This document shows, piece after piece, positions 59,219-64,000 of a stretch of 64,000 bases of DNA (positions within the stretch are counted from its first letter, which is position 1; each line of letters opens with the position of its first letter). Source of the stretch: Pseudomonas guangdongensis (GTDB lineage Bacteria > Pseudomonadota > Gammaproteobacteria > Pseudomonadales > Pseudomonadaceae); assembly GCF_900105885.1 (NCBI RefSeq), contig NZ_LT629780.1, positions 868,001 through 932,000 on the forward strand. The letters are read 5' to 3'. The notes under the pieces were generated by a model that saw only the letters and a program-made list of their open reading frames with translations, ran no database searches and was not told the DNA's origin. Made by a program: the position numbers and the translations under genes.

Positions 59219-59740
59219 ATGAAACTACTGGACATGCTGTTCGAGCGCTCCGCGCGCCGGGTCGCCGACGTCACCTCGCGCCGCCAGGCGCTGTCGCGCC
59301 TGGGCTCCTGGCTGGTGGCCGGCGCCGCCCTGCCGCTGCTGCTGCCCATCGACCGCGCCTCCAAGGCCCACGCCGAAACCGGCAACCCCGGCGATCCGGG
59401 CGATCCCAGCAACTGCGACTACTGGCGCCACTGCTCGGTGGACGGCTTCCTGTGCAGCTGCTGCGGCGGCACCACCACCAGCTGCCCGCCGGGCACCGAA
59501 GTGTCGCAGATCACCTGGGTCGGCACCTGCCGCAACCCGGCCGACGGCAAGAACTACGTGATCTCCTACAACGACTGCTGCGGCAAGCAGGCCTGCGGCC
59601 GCTGCGCCTGCACCCGCAACGACAGCGAGGAGCCGATGTACCGGCCGTTCAACAACAACGACGTCAACTGGTGCCTGGGCGCCAAGTCCAACAGCGTCTA
59701 CAACTGCACCGTCTCGGTGATCCGCGGCGTCGCGTCGTGA
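59219..59740 (+). CDS. aauA: AauA, aromatic amine dehydrogenase small subunit (TTQ-bearing)
   Basis: Catalytic subunit, 173 residues. A long basic N-terminus with a twin-arginine-like start (TSRRQALSRLGSW) precedes a signal region ending near AHA (residue ~52). The mature part has 14 cysteines. Trp100 and Trp151 are 51 apart, the same spacing as the TTQ-forming pair of MADH (57/108) and A. faecalis AADH (109/160). Asp119 and Asp75 fall at the catalytic-base and TTQ-biogenesis positions (+19 and -25). Cysteine spacing CSCCGG, YNDCCGKQACGRCAC matches the family. Fourth gene of the operon. Confidence 0.93.
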   Translation: MKLLDMLFERSARRVADVTSRRQALSRLGSWLVAGAALPLLLPIDRASKAHAETGNPGDPGDPSNCDYWRHCSVDGFLCSCCGGTTTSCPPGTEVSQITWVGTCRNPADGKNYVISYNDCCGKQACGRCACTRNDSEEPMYRPFNNNDVNWCLGAKSNSVYNCTVSVIRGVAS

Positions 59741-59754
59741 CCGGAGGTGCCGCC

Positions 59755-60279
59755 ATGCGACTGCTGATCCTCGCCGGACTGGCCGCCGTGCTGGCGGCGC
59801 CGCCGGCGCTGGCCCGCGCCATTCCCGACCCGCAACAGAAACCGGCGCCCGGCAACGAGGCGCCGCAGACGCCGATCGCCCAGGCCGGCTACAGCGCGGC
59901 GACCAACTACCAGCTGCAGTGCCTGGGCTGCCACCTGACCCACGGCGAGGGCGCGCCGCGCAACGACACGCCACGGATGACCGGCTTCGTCGGCAACTTC
60001 CTGCGCGTCGAGGGCGGCCGCGACTTCCTGGTCCGCGTCCCCGGCGTGGCCCAGTCGGCGCTCAGCGACGCGCAGATCGCCGAGCTGCTCAACTGGATCC
60101 TCGATCCGCAGGGTATGGCCGGCGCCAGCACCCCGGCCGACTTCCGCCCCTACAGCGCCACGGAAGTCGGCCAGGTGCGCCGCCAGGCCCTGCTCAACCT
60201 GCCCGGCACCCGCGCCGAGCTGATCGCCCGGATGCGCGCGCAGGGCATCGCCATCGACGACGGCATGGGCACGCCGTAG
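59755..60279 (+). CDS. Monoheme cytochrome c of the aau operon (orf-2 type)
   Basis: 174 residues: Sec signal (MRLLILAGLAAVLAAPPALA) and a heme site CLGCH with Cys56, Cys59 and His60. Candidate axial methionines are Met75 and Met121. It corresponds to the monoheme cytochrome reported after aauA in A. faecalis. It could carry electrons from reduced TTQ; in A. faecalis azurin is the studied acceptor, and no azurin gene is seen here. The start ATG at 59755 follows GGAGGTGCC. Operon ends with a strong terminator. Confidence 0.82.
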   Translation: MRLLILAGLAAVLAAPPALARAIPDPQQKPAPGNEAPQTPIAQAGYSAATNYQLQCLGCHLTHGEGAPRNDTPRMTGFVGNFLRVEGGRDFLVRVPGVAQSALSDAQIAELLNWILDPQGMAGASTPADFRPYSATEVGQVRRQALLNLPGTRAELIARMRAQGIAIDDGMGTP

Positions 60280-60302
60280 CGCCTGCGGGCGAGTGCTGCG
60301 AC

Positions 60303-60338
60303 ACGACACGGGCCGGCTCATGCCGGCCCGTGTCGTTT
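60303..60338 (+). terminator. aau operon terminator
   Basis: Perfect 15-bp stem (60303-60317 with 60322-60336), loop TCAT, then TTTGC, 24 nt after the cytochrome stop. Confidence 0.88.
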
Positions 60339-60372
60339 GCGCGCAACCCCGCCACCGGACGCAGCGCCGGCC

Positions 60373-60408
60373 ACAAAAAAACGGGCGGGGCATCGCTGCC
60401 CCGCCCGT
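60373..60408 (-). terminator. feaB terminator
   Basis: On the reverse strand, a 12-bp perfect stem (60397-60408 with 60381-60392), tetraloop GCGA, followed by TTTTTTT. A strong rho-independent terminator for the fea/paa group, back to back with the aau terminator. Confidence 0.92.
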
Positions 60409-60444
60409 CTTCCCGCTCAGCGGTCGTCGCCGCCGCCCGCTCCG

Positions 60445-61935
60445 TCAGTGGGCGATGCACACCGACTTGATCTCGGTATAGGCCTCGATCACCGCGCGGC
60501 CGAACTCGCGGCCGACGCCGGACTGCTTGACCCCGCCGAACGGCATGTTGGGGTCGAGCAGCACATGGGCGTTGACCCACACGGTGCCGGCCTCGATGCG
60601 CGGCACCAGGTTCATCGCCTTGGTCAGGTCGTTGGTCCACAGGCTGGCGGCCAGGCCGTATTCGCTGTCGTTGGCCAGGGCGATGGCCTCCTCGTCGCTG
60701 TCGAAGGCCAGCACCGAGAGCACCGGGCCGAACACCTCGTCGCGGGCGATGCCCATCTCCTGGCGCACGTCGGCCAGCACGGTGGGCTGCACGTAGAAGC
60801 CGGCGCCCTCCAGCGGCGTACCGCCGGCCACCACGCGGGCGCCCTCGGCGCGGGCCCGGGCGATGTGCTCCAGCACGCTCTGCTGCTGGCGGCGCGACAC
60901 CAGCGGGTTGATCGCCGCGCTCGCATCCATGCCCGGCCCGACCTTCAGCGCGGCCACCGCCTCGCCCAGCCGGGCGACGAACTCGGCGTAGCGCGAGCGG
61001 TGCACGTAGAAGCGCGAGGCGGCGGCGCACACCTGGCCCTGGTTGAGCAGGCCGCCGAGCAGCGCACCCTGCACGGCCTTGTCGAGGTCGGCGTCGGCCA
61101 GCACGATCATCGGGTTCTTGCCGCCCAGTTCGAGGGCGAAGCGGGTCATGTTCTGCATGGCGGCGATGCCGACGCCGCGGCCGACCTCGGTGGAGCCGGT
61201 GAACGACACCTTGCTCACCAGCGGGTGGCCGGCCAGGGCGTTGCCGATGCGGCTGCCGCGGCCGGTGACCAGGTTCAGCGCGCCGGCCGGCACCCCGGCC
61301 TCATGGGCCAGCTCGACCAGGCGCAGGGCCGACAGCGGGGTTTCGCTCGCCGGCTTGAGCACCACGGTGCAGCCGCAGGCCAGCGCCGGCATGGCCTTCC
61401 ACAGGGCGATCATCAGCGGGAAGTTCCACGGGATGATCCCGGCCACCACGCCGACCGGCTCGCGGCGGGCGAAGGCGGTGTAGCGCGCGCCCTGCGGGAT
61501 GGGGATCGACACGTCGAGGCTCTGGCCCTCGATCTTGGTCGCCCAGCCGGCCATGTAGCGCATGAACTCGACGCTGGCGCCGACGTCGAGCATGCGCGAG
61601 GTGTTGATCGACTTGCCCTGGTTGAGGGTTTCCAGCTGCGCCAGCTCCTCGCCGTGTTCCTCGACCAGCGCGGCGAAGCGCAGCAGGATGCGCTCGCGGT
61701 CGGCCGGGCGCAGGCCCGACCACACGCCGTTCCTGAACGCGGCATGGGCCGACTGCACGGCGCGGTCGAGCAGCGCCTCGTCGGCCTCGGCGACCTCGGC
61801 GATGCGCTCGCCGCTGGCCGGGTCGAGCACCGGGCTGCGCGGGCTGTCGTCGATCAGCCACTGGCCGTCGATGAAGCAGCCGTGACGGCGCTGAAGAAAG
61901 GCCGCGACCTGCGGCAGGACGTTGACGACACTCAT
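60445..61935 (-). CDS. feaB: FeaB-type phenylacetaldehyde dehydrogenase
   Basis: NAD-dependent aldehyde dehydrogenase, 496 residues (E. coli FeaB 499). Catalytic Cys303 in NQGQVCAAASRFYVHRS, general-base Glu269 in LELGGKNPMIVLADAD, NAD site VSFTGSTEVGRG, and PWNFPLMIALWKAMPAL. The tetramer signature matches the FeaB/betaine-aldehyde group, so phenylacetaldehyde specificity is assigned from neighbours: FeaR-type regulator upstream, aau operon and paa genes alongside. The ATG at 61935 has GAGGT eight bases upstream; an upstream frame start is rejected. Confidence 0.88.
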   Translation of the reverse strand: MSVVNVLPQVAAFLQRRHGCFIDGQWLIDDSPRSPVLDPASGERIAEVAEADEALLDRAVQSAHAAFRNGVWSGLRPADRERILLRFAALVEEHGEELAQLETLNQGKSINTSRMLDVGASVEFMRYMAGWATKIEGQSLDVSIPIPQGARYTAFARREPVGVVAGIIPWNFPLMIALWKAMPALACGCTVVLKPASETPLSALRLVELAHEAGVPAGALNLVTGRGSRIGNALAGHPLVSKVSFTGSTEVGRGVGIAAMQNMTRFALELGGKNPMIVLADADLDKAVQGALLGGLLNQGQVCAAASRFYVHRSRYAEFVARLGEAVAALKVGPGMDASAAINPLVSRRQQQSVLEHIARARAEGARVVAGGTPLEGAGFYVQPTVLADVRQEMGIARDEVFGPVLSVLAFDSDEEAIALANDSEYGLAASLWTNDLTKAMNLVPRIEAGTVWVNAHVLLDPNMPFGGVKQSGVGREFGRAVIEAYTEIKSVCIAH

Positions 61936-62030
61936 GGGAATACCTCGCGGGCGCTGGATCGGGGAGCCGCGCACCGCCTCGGGCCTGCGCGCGGAGATTC
62001 GCCGGGCATTGTGCGCAGGCGCCGGAGCGC

Positions 62031-62071
62031 GTGCTTGTGCCTGCGTGCCAGGCCGCTTGCTCAGACTGCCA
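62031..62071 (-). promoter_or_regulatory. Candidate FeaR tandem operator upstream of feaB
   Basis: Two TGGCA boxes on the reverse strand, at 62071-62067 and 62050-62046, exactly 21 bp apart and each followed by AAG 8-9 nt later. The second starts 115 nt before the feaB ATG. The first overlaps an 8-bp hairpin (62052-62077) right after the feaR stop, so part of the symmetry has another explanation. Confidence 0.45.
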
Positions 62072-62077
62072 AGCGGC

Positions 62078-63001
62078 TCAGGCCTCCGGCCGGTAGCGCT
62101 TGCGGTACTCGCCGGGCGACACGCCGAAGCGCGCCTTGAAGGCGGTGGAGAAGTAGCTGGAGTCGGAGAAACCCCAGGCGTAGCCGAGCGCCGACAGCTT
62201 CAGCTCGCTGCCGGCGTGGCGCAGCGCCTCGGCGCAGAAGTCCAGGCGGCGGTTGCGGATGTACTGCGCCACCACCAGCTGGCGGCGGGCGAACATCCGG
62301 TACAGGCCGCGCAGCGACACGCCGATCTCGCGGGCGATCAGCTCCGGGCTCAGCTCAGGCTCGCAGAGGCGCCGGTCGATCAGCGTCACCGCGCGGCGGA
62401 ACAGCCGCTCGTGCGGATCGTCGTCGCTGTCGACGCCGGCCAGCGCCGGGCGCAGCAGGCTGAGCAGGGCATCCAGGGTCGCCTCGCTCTCCGCCAGGCT
62501 CAGCCCTTCCTGGCGCGCCGACTCGCGCACCAGACTGTTGGCCAGCACCGCCACCGGGGTGTGCGCGGCGATCCGCGCGCAGCTGCGCACGCCGGAGAAG
62601 CGCAGGCTGCGCTCGACCACCTCGCGCGGCAGGATCAGGCTGAGCTGGCGCGAACTCTCGCCGTACTCGAACTCGCTGGGCCGCGCCGCATCGATCAGGG
62701 TGATGTCGCCGGGAGCGAGGACGATGCGCTGGGTGTCCTGGGCCATCTGCGCGCGGCCTTCGAGCTGGAACACCGCGAAGTAGCCCTTGTCCTCGCCGGC
62801 GGCCAGCTCGCGCTCGGTGCGGTACAGCCGCGCGTGGGCGATGTCGTTGAACGACATCTGCAGCGCGCCGCTCTGGTACTGCTCGATGCGCCCGGCGAAC
62901 GCGTCGCCCAGCGCCTTGGCGCAGAAGCGCCCGCACAGCTCGTTGACGCGCTGCAGCCAGCCGTCGAGCGCCTGGTCCCGCGCCATGTGCCTGCTGTTCA
63001 T
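62078..63001 (-). CDS. feaR: FeaR-type AraC family transcriptional activator
   Basis: Activator of phenylethylamine-type amine catabolic genes in E. coli (feaB, tynA). 307 residues: an N-terminal AraC-binding-like domain (about 1-190, with DAFAGRIEQYQSGALQMSFNDIAHARLYRT region) and a C-terminal double helix-turn-helix (about 205-305), with LIAREIGVSLRGLYRMFA and GYAWGFSDSSYFSTAFKARF. The start MNSRHMARDQ at 63001 has GGAGG seven bases upstream; an upstream ATG giving 42 more residues lacks a ribosome site and is Ala/Arg-rich. It sits between paaY and feaB. Confidence 0.9.
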   Translation of the reverse strand: MNSRHMARDQALDGWLQRVNELCGRFCAKALGDAFAGRIEQYQSGALQMSFNDIAHARLYRTERELAAGEDKGYFAVFQLEGRAQMAQDTQRIVLAPGDITLIDAARPSEFEYGESSRQLSLILPREVVERSLRFSGVRSCARIAAHTPVAVLANSLVRESARQEGLSLAESEATLDALLSLLRPALAGVDSDDDPHERLFRRAVTLIDRRLCEPELSPELIAREIGVSLRGLYRMFARRQLVVAQYIRNRRLDFCAEALRHAGSELKLSALGYAWGFSDSSYFSTAFKARFGVSPGEYRKRYRPEA

Positions 63002-63048
63002 TCGCCACCTCCCGGCATGTTCAGCCTGGCGCAGCCCGGCAGCGCCGC

Positions 63049-63642
63049 TCAGGACACGCCCTTGGGCTTGACCTCGGAGAGCGGCAGACGCGGCCGCTCG
63101 GCTTCCGGCTCGGCGAGCGGCGCGCACTCCTCCAGCTGGGTCAGGCAGCGCTCGGCGAGCACCTGGTACTCGCGGGTACCGGCCTGCTTCCAGGCCACTT
63201 CCTTGTCGCTGAGCTGACGGGCGACCCGCGCCGGCGCGCCCATCACCAGCGACTGCTCCTCGCAGGCGAAGCCGGCCTTGACGAAGGCGCAGGCGGCGAC
63301 GATGGAGCGCGGCGCGATCTGCGCCTCGTCCATCACCACCGCGTTCATCCCGACCATGGCGTCCTCGCCGATCTGGCAGCCGTGCAGCACCGCGCCGTGG
63401 CCGACGTGGCCGTTGCGGGCGATGCGGGTGACGCTCTCCGGGAAGCCGTGGATCACGCAGGTGTCCTGCAGGTTGGCCCCCTCTTCGAGGACGATGCGCC
63501 CGAAGTCGCCGCGCAGGCTGGCCAGCGGACCGACGTAGCAGCCGGGGCCGACGATCACGTCGCCGATCAGCACTGCGGTGGGATGGACGTAGGCGGTGGG
63601 GTGCACCACCGGGGTGACCCCGGCGTAACGGTAGCAGGGCAT
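63049..63642 (-). CDS. paaY: PaaY, phenylacetate-pathway thioesterase/gamma-carbonic anhydrase fold protein
   Basis: 197 residues, left-handed beta-helix with hexapeptide repeats (VHPTAVLIGDVIVGPGCYVGP, VIHGFPESVTRIARNGHVGHG). Metal-ligand histidines include HGF and HVGHGAVLH. In E. coli PaaY is a thioesterase that hydrolyses ring-1,2-epoxide or related CoA dead-end products; it guards the paa pathway. Length is the same as E. coli (196). GAGG precedes the ATG. Confidence 0.93.
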   Translation of the reverse strand: MPCYRYAGVTPVVHPTAYVHPTAVLIGDVIVGPGCYVGPLASLRGDFGRIVLEEGANLQDTCVIHGFPESVTRIARNGHVGHGAVLHGCQIGEDAMVGMNAVVMDEAQIAPRSIVAACAFVKAGFACEEQSLVMGAPARVARQLSDKEVAWKQAGTREYQVLAERCLTQLEECAPLAEPEAERPRLPLSEVKPKGVS

Positions 63643-63671
63643 GGCAAATCCTCGTTTCTTGTTGTTTTCAG

Positions 63672-63696
63672 CCCCGGCAGGCGCAACCTGCCGGGG
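63672..63696. terminator. Hairpin between the paaN-like gene and paaY
   Basis: Perfect 10-bp stem CCCCGGCAGG / CCTGCCGGGG (63672-63681, 63687-63696), loop CGCAA, in the 68-nt gap. On the reverse strand it is not followed by a T-run, so read-through into paaY is possible. Confidence 0.5.
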
Positions 63697-63710
63697 TCGG
63701 GCAGCGGCGC

Positions 63711-64000
63711 TTATGCGCCGGCGACGTGGCGGCGGCTCTGCACCACCACGAAGCGCCGGGCGACGAAGGCCGCGTCGGTCAGCGCGGCATTCGCCGCCGG
63801 GTTGGCGCCGGTGCCGTGGAAGTCGCTGAACGCCGCCGACTGGTTGACGAACAGGCCGTTGTCCAGATTGACCGACAGCGCCACGCCGACATCCTGCGCC
63901 AGTTCCTCGGCCTGCTCCAGCACTTGCGCGTCGGTCGAGTATACCGCCAGGGTCAGCGCGCCCTTCTCGCTGAGGGTCTCGCGCACCAGCTGCAGGCTGT
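63711..64000 (-). CDS. PaaN-like (aldehyde-dehydrogenase family) phenylacetate pathway protein, C-terminus only
   Basis: About 96 C-terminal residues; the 5' part lies beyond the right edge. The sequence LSVNLDNGLFVNQSAAFSDF then HGTGANPAANAALTDAAFVA and the end FVVVQSRRHVAGA recall the PaaN proteins of Pseudomonas (ALDH-like, without the MaoC hydratase domain of E. coli PaaZ). Same strand as paaY. With only a fragment, the family call is moderate. Confidence 0.65.
   Translation of the reverse strand, partial: SLQLVRETLSEKGALTLAVYSTDAQVLEQAEELAQDVGVALSVNLDNGLFVNQSAAFSDFHGTGANPAANAALTDAAFVARRFVVVQSRRHVAGA

Overview
The window is chromosomal DNA of a high-GC gammaproteobacterium and almost certainly a Pseudomonas. 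The evidence is the gene order (pilU-pilT-yggS-proC-yggT-yggU-metX-metW-rdgB-hemW, trmB, thiG-thiS, mtgA, rpoH, ftsX-ftsE-ftsY, rsmD, coaD, mutM, ilvD, folA, serA, rpiA-ilvA, rppH-ptsP, lgt-thyA) and protein sequences such as PilT, RpoH, MetX and ThiG that read as close relatives of the P. aeruginosa proteins. I saw no tRNA, rRNA, CRISPR, transposase, integrase or phage gene.

Positions 1-52.4 kb are conserved core. From left to right it holds: the twitching-motility ATPases; a tightly packed, often overlapping run for PLP homeostasis, proline and methionine synthesis, nucleotide-pool cleaning and the radical-SAM heme protein HemW; tRNA methylation and thiamine thiazole synthesis; the heat-shock sigma factor and the FtsYEX block (reverse strand); two secreted M16 peptidase-like proteins; a CHASE-GGDEF cyclase; CoaD and a ferredoxin; a Na/phosphate cotransporter-like protein; MutM; a chemoreceptor; RlmI; MgtC-like protein; IlvD; TruC; a DgcZ-like zinc-binding cyclase; FolA; a DUF2868/GTPase pair; divergent serA and D-2-hydroxyglutarate dehydrogenase; two tandem YjiK-like proteins; RpiA and IlvA; the RppH/PtsP pair; Lgt and ThyA.

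Positions 52.4-64 kb are accessory and form one coherent catabolic region. A three-gene TRAP carboxylate transporter and paaX face one way. Divergent from paaX is an aromatic amine dehydrogenase operon (aauB-aauE-aauD-aauA-cytochrome c). Its small subunit carries the two tryptophans that form tryptophan tryptophylquinone (TTQ). Converging on it from the right is a reverse-strand group: a paaN-like gene (cut by the edge), paaY, a FeaR-type AraC regulator and a FeaB-type phenylacetaldehyde dehydrogenase. The inferred route is periplasmic oxidation of phenylethylamine-type amines to aldehydes, FeaB oxidation to (phenyl)acetate, then the paa pathway, whose other genes should lie beyond 64 kb.

The most interesting regulatory signal is a pair of TGGCA repeats exactly 21 bp apart, found upstream of both aauB and feaB. 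It resembles a tandem AraC-family site and the published E. coli FeaR motif. A second signal is an 11-bp inverted repeat that brackets a good sigma-70 promoter upstream of the TRAP operon. No TTQ-maturation gene of the mauFG type is present in the window.
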